This document shows positions 7,700 to 13,693 of a DNA stretch of 13,693 bases, piece by piece; position 1 is the first letter of the stretch, and every line of letters starts with the position of its first letter. Below the pieces are notes generated by a model. The model ran no database searches and was not told where the DNA came from. It saw nothing but the letters and a program-made list of their open reading frames with translations. Both the position numbers and the translations under genes were made by a program. The stretch is from Chloroflexota bacterium (GTDB lineage Bacteria > Chloroflexota > FW602-bin22 > JACPRP01), in contig JACQUC010000015.1 in NCBI GenBank assembly GCA_016210495.1, positions 1 to 13,693 on the forward strand. Direction: 5' to 3'.

Positions 7700-8479
7700 A
7701 TGGCCTCCATGCGCATTCCGATACCGCGAGAACATGGAGCCTGGGCGATGTTACTCACGTCTCTGGCTCTGGGACAGGTCGTGGCCTGGCGAGTAGATGT
7801 CTCTAGCCTGTACCTCTGGTTGTTAGCAATCGCCGTTTTCGTGGTGCGCGAACCGTTGGCGCTGTTGTGGCGCGCGAAGCGGGCAGATACCTGGTCGTCT
7901 CAGATCCTTCGATCCTATACCGCGGGAGTCCTGGGGGCTATTGCGCTGCTGGCAGCAGTCCTGGTGGCAACTAGGGGCGTAGAATTTCTGTTTCTGGCTA
8001 CGCCGGCCGCGGTCTTGTTCGCCCTACAACTCACCTGGCAGCGCACAAAGGCTCGCTGGTCCTGGCAGGCAGAGCTGCTTGGGACGGCAGGGGTGACGAT
8101 CGCCGCACCGGCAGCATACTTCGCTGCCACCGGTGCGCTGGATCGCACTGGCCTGTCGCTGTGGGCGATGCTCTTCGCCTACTTCGCGGCGCAGGTGGTT
8201 TACGTTCGCTGGCGGTTGCGCTCCCCTGGTGACAGGGTTCTTGGGTTTGTGGCACTGGGAATCCAGGCCCTGATGGTTGCCGCGTTCTTCGCCCTGGGGT
8301 TCGCCACCTGGGTGCCGTCGTTTGCGTTCGTCGCCTTCGCCCCGGGAATCGCCAAGACTCTCCTGGCCATGGGCACAGGGCACAACGCCAAGAAGCAAGT
8401 GACGAGGCTGGGGTGGGTCGAGGTGGCCTATAGCCTCGCGTTTGTTCTTCTGACTGCGCTTGCCTACCGCCTGGCTTAG
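7700..8479 (+). CDS. YwiC-like integral membrane protein
   Basis: A 259-residue protein with about eight hydrophobic segments. It starts at ATG 7700 after AGGAG, with a second ATG at 7709. The N-terminal signature IPIPREHGAWAMLLTSLALG (residues 6-25) is characteristic of the YwiC-like family, whose role is unknown. Further motifs: FVVREPLALL (about 47-56), a basic loop with RAKRAD, and FVAFAPGIAKTLL in the C-terminal third. The order of helices and the length are normal, so the gene is intact. Nothing in it points to metal binding. It sits alone between the truncated merR (diverging) and the sensor-kinase remnant, possibly under a MerR-type promoter. Confidence 0.85.
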   Translation: MASMRIPIPREHGAWAMLLTSLALGQVVAWRVDVSSLYLWLLAIAVFVVREPLALLWRAKRADTWSSQILRSYTAGVLGAIALLAAVLVATRGVEFLFLATPAAVLFALQLTWQRTKARWSWQAELLGTAGVTIAAPAAYFAATGALDRTGLSLWAMLFAYFAAQVVYVRWRLRSPGDRVLGFVALGIQALMVAAFFALGFATWVPSFAFVAFAPGIAKTLLAMGTGHNAKKQVTRLGWVEVAYSLAFVLLTALAYRLA

Positions 8480-8555
8480 ACCGGCGCCTTGCAAGAAACA
8501 TGCGACGAGGGGTAGAATTCACGAGAGCGAATTTGCTGCAACGGAGTGTGTTTTC

Positions 8556-9091
8556 TTGTCCATACGCCTGAGGCTCGCTCTGTGGTACACCTCGGTGCTC
8601 GGGGTGACGCTTATCGTCTTCGGCCTGCTCTTATATTTTTTGATGGCGCGGCATCTCATCGACGAGAGCGACGCGAGCATTGCCAGCCGGGCGCAGCACA
8701 TAGCGAGCGCGGTGCGCATAAATGTGGCGGCGCCTCCGACGCTTCAGCACGTCGAGCTTCCGCCCATCGATGCGTTTGAGTCGCCTGGTGTCTATGTCCA
8801 GGTCGTCCAGACGGATGGAGTCGTCGTGGCGCATTAGGATAATCTGGGCGGGCAGGAGCTGCCGGGTGACCAGCGCCTTCGCCGCGGTTTGGACTGGAAA
8901 CGGCGTCTTCTACACCGCCACGGTTGGCGGCGAGCAGGTACGAGCATACGTCCAACCACTTGTGGTAGGCGGTAGGATCATATGGCAAATGGATCGTGGA
9001 GCAGCACGGTGGCGACGTGAGCGTGGACAGCGTGTTGGGAAAGGGAAGCGTGTTTACGGTTCGGCTGCCGTTGACGCCGCAGCAAGCGTAA
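8556..9091 (+). pseudogene. Broken sensor histidine kinase
   Basis: Three pieces of one kinase are seen in order. Piece 1 (TTG 8556, with GGAG upstream) encodes a membrane helix (WYTSVLGVTLIVFGLLLYFL) and the start of the extracytoplasmic sensor region, ending at an in-frame TAG (8835-8837); the same frame continues with DNLGGQELP. Piece 2, after a +1 shift near 8870-8900, continues the sensor region (GVFYTATVGGEQVRAYVQPL). Piece 3, in the third frame from about 8990, is the end of the ATPase domain: WIVEQHGGDVSVDSVLGKGS then VFTVRLPL, including the last glycine box. HAMP, the phospho-accepting His box and the N box are absent, so some 200 or more residues are deleted. Stop codon, frameshift and deletion together make function impossible. 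Confidence 0.85.
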
Positions 9092-9106
9092 ACCGTGTTG
9101 TCGTTT

Positions 9107-9580
9107 GAAGTTCATTGCACCAAAGCTCAGCACCGCGTCAAAGCAATCGCTTGGAAAGGGTAAGTCTTCGGCATTAGCCGATTGCAGGTCGACTGGGCAG
9201 GGGATCCCAGCAAGCTTCTTTCGAGCCTGGGCCAGCATCCCTTCGCTGATGTCGATGCCGTAGATCTTGCCTGTTGGGCCGATGCGTTCAGCGACATACG
9301 ACAGGTTCGCGCCTGTACCTACCGACACCTCCAGCACCTGGTCACCTGCTTTCAGCTCCAGCTTGTCCACCAGAGCCTGCCGCAACTCGTGCAGACTGCG
9401 CGCAAGACCCAGTGCTGGCTCGTAGAGTGGGGCCAGAAGGTCATACATCACCCTTGCGACGCGATTCGGATCAACGCTTATCCTTGAAAGGACCCACGAG
9501 AGCAGCAGACCGACGAGTACTCCAGTCCAAAGGCCACATCTTGACTTGTCAGAGTTTCTAGGCATCTGTACACTCGGCAT
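9107..9580 (-). pseudogene. Truncated SAM methyltransferase with N-terminal membrane helix
   Basis: Starting at ATG 9580 (or 9565), 158 residues match a class I methyltransferase: a hydrophobic segment at about 16-32, then YDLLAPLYEPAL, motif I VLEVSVGTGANLSYVAERIG (82-101), acidic motif YGIDISEGMLAQARKK, and DLPFPSDCFDAVLSFGAMNF. Similarity stops at about 9107, just before motifs V-VI. The frame then runs into the antisense of the kinase relic, whose own stop lies at 9089-9091. The two relics are therefore joined tail to tail at about 9092-9106. The lost C-terminal half holds part of the fold, so it is unlikely to work. Confidence 0.75.
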
Positions 9581-9698
9581 CTTCCCAGTGTCGGGTCTTC
9601 TGTGAGTCGATCAATCCCGGCCAATTCATCTTCGATAATCGCCTGCACTTTTCCTGCCACGCACCGCACAGTCCTCCTTGTTGCGCACTGGCGAAGAC

Positions 9699-10202
9699 TC
9701 ATCGCGGCACTTCCCACTGGAAGTTGCGTTCTTTGACGCCGGCGATGTCGCGGATCACAAGCTCAATCCGTGTCGTTTCTGGACCAATCATGGGCTGTCC
9801 GTCTGACGTTTCAGGAAATACCAATCGGCCTGTTCTATGATGTCCCCCAGGTGCGGCATCCCACGTGTCTGGGGCTGCCTCTACACCCTCGTCGTTACGT
9901 AACACGGACAGCTCAGCTAGATCGTAGGCGTCCAGGTCCACAGAATGAGTATCCATCACGATGGAAAAGCGAATGGGTGACGTTCCCGTTTCCGAAGGGT
10001 TTTCCCAGGTTGCTTCGACGGTAACGTTGCCACCCTGGCTAGTCTGCTTGAGGCCTGAGGCACCAGTCGTCTTGCCACCACCTCCGCTCAAAGAAGCTGA
10101 CTGAGCAGCGCTCGAAGTGCAGCCAACGACTAGGAGCGCCGCCGCTGCAAGAACCAGCAAGCATAGTCCCAGTGTCATCGGTCTATAGTAGTCAAGCTTC
10201 AT
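9699..10202 (-). CDS. Small predicted lipoprotein
   Basis: A 167-residue protein of unknown function, starting at ATG 10202 just 11 bases after the SHOCT gene stop and so co-transcribed with it. The N-terminus is a lipoprotein signal peptide: MKLDYYRP, a hydrophobic run, then lipobox LVVGC with Cys28 as the lipid anchor. A Ser/Gly-rich linker (about 29-57) follows, then a domain beginning GNVTVEATWENP with SIVMDTHSVDLDAYDL in the middle and RIELVIRDIAGVKERNFQWE at the end, resembling an extracytoplasmic beta-sandwich. No metal-binding cysteines are seen in the mature part beyond the anchor. Expected location: outer face of the cytoplasmic membrane. Confidence 0.8.
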   Translation of the reverse strand: MKLDYYRPMTLGLCLLVLAAAALLVVGCTSSAAQSASLSGGGGKTTGASGLKQTSQGGNVTVEATWENPSETGTSPIRFSIVMDTHSVDLDAYDLAELSVLRNDEGVEAAPDTWDAAPGGHHRTGRLVFPETSDGQPMIGPETTRIELVIRDIAGVKERNFQWEVPR

Positions 10203-10213
10203 CGTCCTGATCC

Positions 10214-10438
10214 TCAGCTCAAGGCTCTTCTGGCCGTCTCGAATTCCTCTTTGCTGATCTTCCCGCGAGCGTAGCGCTGCTGCAAGATTTCGAGCGCCGA
10301 AGTCTCTCGGGCTATCGCGCCGCCTCGTGAAGAGACCGAAGCTCCTATCGCCCAGACCAGCAGGACCACAATCCCGACCCAGAACAGGATCATCAGTCCC
10401 GGCCCCAACAAACCTAATCCATCGTATCCAAGCATCAT
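10214..10438 (-). CDS. SHOCT-domain small membrane protein
   Basis: A 74-residue protein; ATG 10438 follows AAGGAGG on the minus strand with 8 bases between. One membrane helix (about residues 13-34, LMILFWVGIVVLLVWAIGAS) is followed by a C-terminal SHOCT motif (about 47-73, ALEILQQRYARGKISKEEFE), a short helical domain often placed at the end of small membrane proteins. The role is unknown. It heads a two-gene operon with the lipoprotein, and a perfect inverted repeat 44 bases upstream of the start suggests regulated expression. Confidence 0.85.
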   Translation of the reverse strand: MMLGYDGLGLLGPGLMILFWVGIVVLLVWAIGASVSSRGGAIARETSALEILQQRYARGKISKEEFETARRALS

Positions 10439-10481
10439 CGTCGTGTCCTCCTTCAATCGCGTATGAGTACGCTGACTTTGT

Positions 10482-10499
10482 ACTATACTGGAGTATAGT
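10482..10499 (-). promoter_or_regulatory. Perfect 8-bp inverted repeat upstream of the SHOCT gene
   Basis: ACTATACT-GG-AGTATAGT is a perfect dyad with a 2-base centre. Each strand reads TATACT, close to a -10 box, so bound protein could block a promoter. The layout (short AT arms around a C/G centre) fits a dimeric repressor such as a metalloregulator. The regulator is not in the window and no good -35 is seen. Confidence 0.5.
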
Positions 10500-10803
10500 G
10501 GATTCGTATGAAGATGGTGTGAAGGAGATACGAATCTTCTATGATGAATCGAGCGTCGGCCAGGATTCAAGAATCTACATCCAGCCACTCCCCATTCTTG
10601 GCGAGGCCCACGCACGTTGGGGGCGTGGGTCGGTGCTTAGCCTTGAGTTGTTCATTCAGTTCTGTCTCAGCTTACCCCGTGCGCCCGATTGGCCACCCCC
10701 GTGCCGACGGCACAACTCGTGCTGATTAACAATCTTGACGAACCTGTCCCTCCGTTGAACCTGTTCCTGAGCTGGGACGTCATGGAAGGCTGAGAGCGCG
10801 TTA
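10500..10803 (+). other. Intergenic stretch without a supported gene
   Basis: No recognisable gene is found between the inverted repeat and the UbiB-like gene. GAAGGAGA (10522-10529) precedes ATG 10541, but the 62-codon frame has no family signature. A hairpin CCCACGC/GCGTGGG (about 10607-10630) and a direct repeat GAACCTGT (10740-10747 and 10757-10764) are present. TTGACG (10735-10740) could be a -35 for the next gene, but no matching -10 is clear. Confidence 0.4.
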
Positions 10804-12480
10804 GTGAGAGCCGGACACTTCCAACACGGTCCTATCGACCGCTATCGCCAGGTGGTGCGAATTCTTTTTCGTCACGGGTTCGGCTATCTGGTCAACCAGC
10901 TTGGCCTGGGCCATCTCGTGCCTTTTCATTGGGGATTGCTTGGCCACCCGCGCCGCGCGCGGCCTTACACCCAGGCCGAGCATCTGCTGCTTGCATTCGA
11001 AGAGTTGGGCGCGACTTTCATCAAGCTTGGACAGATTCTCTCCACCCGCTCCGACCTGCTGCCTCCAGATTTCATCACCGAGCTCTCCAAATTGCAGGAT
11101 GCTGTCCCGCCCGAACCCATTGCGCTGATAGAAGCGCAGATCGCTCAGGAGCTAGGTGGGCCTGCTAGAGCACTCTTCGCCAGCTTCGATTCGGACCCTC
11201 TCGGCTCCGCCTCGATAGGCCAGGTTCACGCGGCTACACTCGTGACCGGCGAAGAGGTGGTGGTTAAGGTCCAACGGCCCGGTGTGGCACAGCTTGTCGA
11301 GGCTGATCTCGCGGTCCTGATGGACTTCGCGCGCCTGGCCCAGGCACGTACGGTATGGGGCCAGATCTACGATCTGCCGGGGATGGTCGAGGAGTTCGCC
11401 TGGACGCTACGGGCAGAGCTCGACTACATTCGCGAGGGGCGCAACGCCGAACGCATTGGGAGGAACTTCACGCAAGAGCCATCCATCCAGGTGCCGACTA
11501 TCTACTGGAAATATACAACGAGGCGGGTCCTGACGATGGAGCGTATCGGGGGCATCAAGATCAACGACATACCCGCGCTCGAAGCTGCTGGCATCGATCG
11601 CCACGAATTGGCTGTGACCGGAGTGCGCATCGTTCTGAAGATGGTACTGGAGGATGGATTCTTCCACGCCGACCCCCACCCGGGCAACTTTCTTGTCAAG
11701 CCCGGCCCGAGCATTGGCCTGCTTGATTATGGCCTGATCGGAGTTCTGGACGAGCGAACCCGACAAAACCTGCTGTATCTTTTCCTGGCCGTGGTGGATC
11801 AGGACATTGACGGAGTGATCGACCGACTGTCGGCGCTGGGTATAGTCGGCACGGCTTCGCAGTTTGAGCGACTTAGGCGGGACACTGAGCACCTGATCTC
11901 GCTGTACTGGGGTCTGCCTCTGAAAGAAGTCGACGTTCAGGGGATGCTCGCGGAGTTCCTGGCGACGGCGAGGAGGCACAGACTAACCGTGCCGAGTCAC
12001 CTGGCCCTCACGAGCAAGACGCTTTCTATGCACGAAGGCCTGGCACGCCAGTTGGACCCAGGGTTCAACGCGGCGGACGTGCTCGGTCCCTACGCTCGAG
12101 AGCTCGCCCTGCGAACCTATTTGCCCCAGTATTGGGTAAGACGCGTCCTTCCCGCCATGCGAGACCTGAGTCAGTTGGCGGTTACACTTCCCCGACGCGC
12201 CGACCGGCTCCTGGGGCAGGTGGAGCGAGGAAACGTCTCCATAAGCGTCCGGGTGCAGGAAACCGAGCACGTGCTGGATTCGTTGAATCGAATGGTAAAC
12301 CGCCTGATCCTGGGTATTCTGGCAGGCGCCTTCACCATAGGAATAGCGCTGCTGCTGCAAATCTATCGTGCCGCGGGGATCGAGCGGGTAGTAAGGTGGC
12401 TCCTGGGGGCTGGATTTGCCGCTGTGGGAGCGCTAGGCGCGTGGCTCATTTACGCCATATTCCGCCGAGGGCACCATTGA
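10804..12480 (+). CDS. ABC1/AarF/UbiB-family protein kinase-like protein
   Basis: A 558-residue atypical kinase of the UbiB/ADCK family, which is linked to isoprenoid-quinone or membrane-lipid homeostasis and has ATPase activity. The start GTG 10804 has a weak ribosome site but gives the usual N-terminus (DRYRQVVRILFRHGFGYLV). Motifs: KLGQ signature in FIKLGQILSTRSDLLP (74-89), GSASIGQVHAA (134-144) in place of the normal glycine loop, ATP-binding Lys155 in VVVKVQRPGV, catalytic loop HADPHPGN (288-295), and metal-binding DYG (Asp308-Gly310). Two C-terminal membrane helices (about 496-516 and 530-552) anchor it. The length is normal and all core residues are present. No ubi genes are nearby, so it is not clearly UbiB itself. 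A strong hairpin begins 3 bases after its stop. Confidence 0.92.
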   Translation: MRAGHFQHGPIDRYRQVVRILFRHGFGYLVNQLGLGHLVPFHWGLLGHPRRARPYTQAEHLLLAFEELGATFIKLGQILSTRSDLLPPDFITELSKLQDAVPPEPIALIEAQIAQELGGPARALFASFDSDPLGSASIGQVHAATLVTGEEVVVKVQRPGVAQLVEADLAVLMDFARLAQARTVWGQIYDLPGMVEEFAWTLRAELDYIREGRNAERIGRNFTQEPSIQVPTIYWKYTTRRVLTMERIGGIKINDIPALEAAGIDRHELAVTGVRIVLKMVLEDGFFHADPHPGNFLVKPGPSIGLLDYGLIGVLDERTRQNLLYLFLAVVDQDIDGVIDRLSALGIVGTASQFERLRRDTEHLISLYWGLPLKEVDVQGMLAEFLATARRHRLTVPSHLALTSKTLSMHEGLARQLDPGFNAADVLGPYARELALRTYLPQYWVRRVLPAMRDLSQLAVTLPRRADRLLGQVERGNVSISVRVQETEHVLDSLNRMVNRLILGILAGAFTIGIALLLQIYRAAGIERVVRWLLGAGFAAVGALGAWLIYAIFRRGHH

Positions 12481-12483
12481 GAA

Positions 12484-12529
12484 TCGATGGCATCCCGATT
12501 CCAACGATATTGAATCCGGATGCCATCGA
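12484..12529. terminator. Long hairpin between converging genes
   Basis: TCGATGGCATCC (12484-12495) pairs perfectly with GGATGCCATCGA (12518-12529). After a C-C mismatch the stem continues with GATTC/GAATC, and two A-T pairs can follow past a bulged C, leaving a 5-base loop. It stands between the ends of the UbiB-like gene and the oppositely oriented YHS gene, so it may stop or protect transcripts from both sides. No T-run follows. Confidence 0.55.
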
Positions 12530-12571
12530 CAGTTGGGCCAAGGTCTAGGATGCTTCCTTATGTTGATAGGA

Positions 12572-12760
12572 TTAGCCGCCACTCATGGGCTTGGGACCTT
12601 TCATCTGCCCGGATTCGTCCACGTATTTGGTGGGTTTCTCGTCAAAGGCTTTCTTGCAGCCGGGGGCGCAGAAGTAGTAGGTGGTGCCCTGGTAAACCGA
12701 GGTCGCCGCCGCCTTGTCCGGGTTCACTTCCATGCCACACACCGGGTCTATAGCCATCAT
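12572..12760 (-). CDS. YHS-domain metal-binding mini-protein
   Basis: A 62-residue protein starting at ATG 12760 or, with better ribosome-site spacing (7 bases from AGGAGG), at ATG 12757. It is nearly all YHS domain: DPVCGMEV (Cys8), YQGTTYYFCAPGCKKAFDEKP (YYFC-x3-C, Cys31 and Cys35). YHS domains bind copper or related soft metals and are often found beside or inside copper P-type ATPases, as here. The C-terminal tail has MKGPKPMSGG with two Met. It is the last gene of the copA operon on this strand and is cytosolic, with no signal peptide. A role as a copper-binding partner of CopA is inference from context. Confidence 0.9.
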   Translation of the reverse strand: MMAIDPVCGMEVNPDKAAATSVYQGTTYYFCAPGCKKAFDEKPTKYVDESGQMKGPKPMSGG

Positions 12761-12879
12761 CCTACCTCCTGTTTTCTTGAGGGTTCTCACCTCTTAAGAA
12801 TCGATTTGCCCGGTTCCCTCTTACTGGAAGCTGACTACATCTCGCACCTCCTGCTTCTGTTATGAGAACTATATGTCAA

Positions 12880-12894
12880 AACGGCCAAGCCGTT
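12880..12894 (-). terminator. Short hairpin after the two-helix membrane gene
   Basis: On the minus strand AACGGC-TTG-GCCGTT forms a 6-bp stem with a triloop, followed at once by TTGACA. It begins 8 bases after the stop of the 12903-13118 gene. The T-run is short, so it may be a partial terminator ahead of the YHS gene. Confidence 0.4.
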
Positions 12895-12902
12895 GGGCTT
12901 TG

Positions 12903-13118
12903 TCAGCCTTTGAGCCGGCTCTTGACCCAGGGCGTGATCGTCGGCATCGTGACGATCATCGTGAGCAAGAAGACCCAGCCTGCGCCCCCGTAGACCGCGG
13001 TCGCCGTGTACTTGCCCGTAGTGCTGGCCACGACAAAGAAGGCCAACGCCGCGGCCAGCGAGATGGGCGCATAGATCAAGGCGCTTATTTGAGCGGCCCG
13101 TGCTTGTTCTTGTTCCAT
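12903..13118 (-). CDS. Small two-helix membrane protein in the copA operon
   Basis: A 71-residue protein starting at ATG 13118, chosen because GGGAGGATAAAG directly precedes it; the frame extends upstream into the copA gap without another good site. Two membrane helices are seen (about 8-28 and 38-59) with a basic C-terminus (WVKSRLKG). There are no cysteines and no clear metal-binding motif. The family is not recognised. It lies 46 bases after copA and upstream of the YHS gene on the same strand, so a part in copper efflux or assembly is possible but unproven. Confidence 0.75.
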   Translation of the reverse strand: MEQEQARAAQISALIYAPISLAAALAFFVVASTTGKYTATAVYGGAGWVFLLTMIVTMPTITPWVKSRLKG

Positions 13119-13164
13119 CTTTATCCTCCCTGTGACTTCCAGAGTTGATTTATTCGGAAATGTC

Positions 13165-13693
13165 TCAGTGTGACCCTCCGTGCCCCGATACACCGAACCT
13201 GCTGTAAGTATCGGGGCCGTGCGCCGGATTCAGAGACGGCTGCCCCAGTCCGCCCGTTGCTTCGCGGCGCAACGTGGGCACAAAGCGGCGCATAAGCTGC
13301 GTGTTCATCGTCACCGTCACAGAGCTAATAGCCATGAACGCCGCCGCCAGTTCTGGGCTGACCACCCAGCCAAACACCGGATAGGCCAGGCCCGCGGCAA
13401 TGGGGATGCCGAGCGCATTATATATGAAAGCCCAGAAGAGGTTCTCCTTGACCTTGCGCATGGTCGCCTTGGCTACCTCGATCGCCGTGACCACGTCTCG
13501 AAGGTCCTCTTTCATCAGGATGACGTGCCCGGTCTCCTTGGCCATATCGGTGCCGGAGCCGATGGCGATGCCGACGTCGGCCTGTGCGAGGGCAGGAGCG
13601 TCGTTGATCCCGTCGCCTACCATCGCGACCCGCCTGCCCTCGGCCTGGAGCTTCTTCACCTCTTCGGCCTTGTCCTGCGGCAGCACCTCGGCC
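13165..13693 (-). CDS. copA: Cu(+)-exporting P1B-type ATPase, C-terminal part
   Basis: Only the last 176 or so residues are in the window; the frame is open to the edge. Seen: end of the nucleotide/phosphorylation domain with [14 protein letters not shown], hinge [20 protein letters not shown], and [19 protein letters not shown]. Helix 7 follows with the Tyr-Asn pair ([16 protein letters not shown]), then helix 8 with the Met-x2-Ser-Ser pattern ([18 protein letters not shown]). The YN and MxxSS signatures are those of copper/silver ATPases, which pump Cu(I) out of the cytoplasm using ATP. A tail of about 40 residues follows helix 8 and ends GHGGSH. It is the first visible gene of a minus-strand operon with the two-helix membrane protein and the YHS protein. 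Confidence 0.93.
   Translation of the reverse strand, partial: AEVLPQDKAEEVKKLQAEGRRVAMVGDGINDAPALAQADVGIAIGSGTDMAKETGHVILMKEDLRDVVTAIEVAKATMRKVKENLFWAFIYNALGIPIAAGLAYPVFGWVVSPELAAAFMAISSVTVTMNTQLMRRFVPTLRREATGGLGQPSLNPAHGPDTYSRFGVSGHGGSH

Noticed and set aside
9478..9717. A 79-residue minus-strand frame beside the lipoprotein gene
   Set aside because: It overlaps the methyltransferase relic and the lipoprotein end in another frame and has no recognisable domain.
12874..12879. Promoter with a perfect minus-strand TTGACA upstream of the YHS gene
   Set aside because: No acceptable -10 lies 16-19 bases downstream, and the hexamer is partly the tail of a hairpin.

Overview
The window is GC-rich bacterial DNA with tightly spaced genes, frequent GTG/TTG starts and strong AGGAGG-type ribosome sites. 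Gene content (MerA/MerE, a YwiC-like membrane protein, an AarF/UbiB kinase, SHOCT and YHS mini-proteins, a copper ATPase, a bacterial-type GH15 relic) suggests a Chloroflexota-like or neighbouring lineage. That placement is inference from gene type only. The region is accessory metal-resistance DNA that has been rearranged: several genes are intact and several others are cut down to fragments.

Layout. Positions 1-6484 (plus strand) hold a mercury block: a merA missing its 5' end, a MerE-like gene, a GH15 glucoamylase with most of its middle missing, an HMA-ferredoxin III fusion behind a repeat-rich operator candidate, a methionine-rich membrane protein, a second MerE-like gene, a second MerA-type flavoprotein and a 25-codon relic of a third merA. 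Positions 6759-9580 hold a SAM methyltransferase, a truncated merR with a recognisable MerR-type promoter, a YwiC-like membrane protein, a wrecked sensor kinase and a truncated second methyltransferase. Positions 9699-10438 (minus strand) hold a SHOCT mini-protein and a lipoprotein. Then follow an AarF/UbiB kinase (plus strand) and, on the minus strand, the 3' end of a CopA-type copper ATPase, a two-helix membrane protein and a YHS metal-binding mini-protein.

The most striking observation is in the second MerA-type gene (4932-6335). An in-frame TGA (5058-5060) sits exactly on the first cysteine codon of the redox motif CxxxxC (GGT-x-MYKGC). The reading frame is intact on both sides, from a strong ribosome site at the front to a C-terminal Cys-Cys pair. 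A hairpin with a perfect 6-bp stem and a GUU loop lies 32 nt downstream, within the range known for bacterial SECIS elements. The simplest exciting reading is a selenocysteine-containing MerA/disulfide-reductase flavoprotein; the dull alternative is a nonsense mutation. The same protein has the His-x6-Glu dyad of glutathione/lipoamide reductases where true MerA has Tyr, so it may not be a standard mercuric reductase.

How the genes may work together (inference): MerE-type proteins move Hg(II) across the membrane, the MerA enzymes reduce it, and the HMA-ferredoxin fusion and Met-rich membrane protein may add binding or electron-supply steps. CopA, the YHS protein and the small membrane protein form a separate copper-efflux operon.
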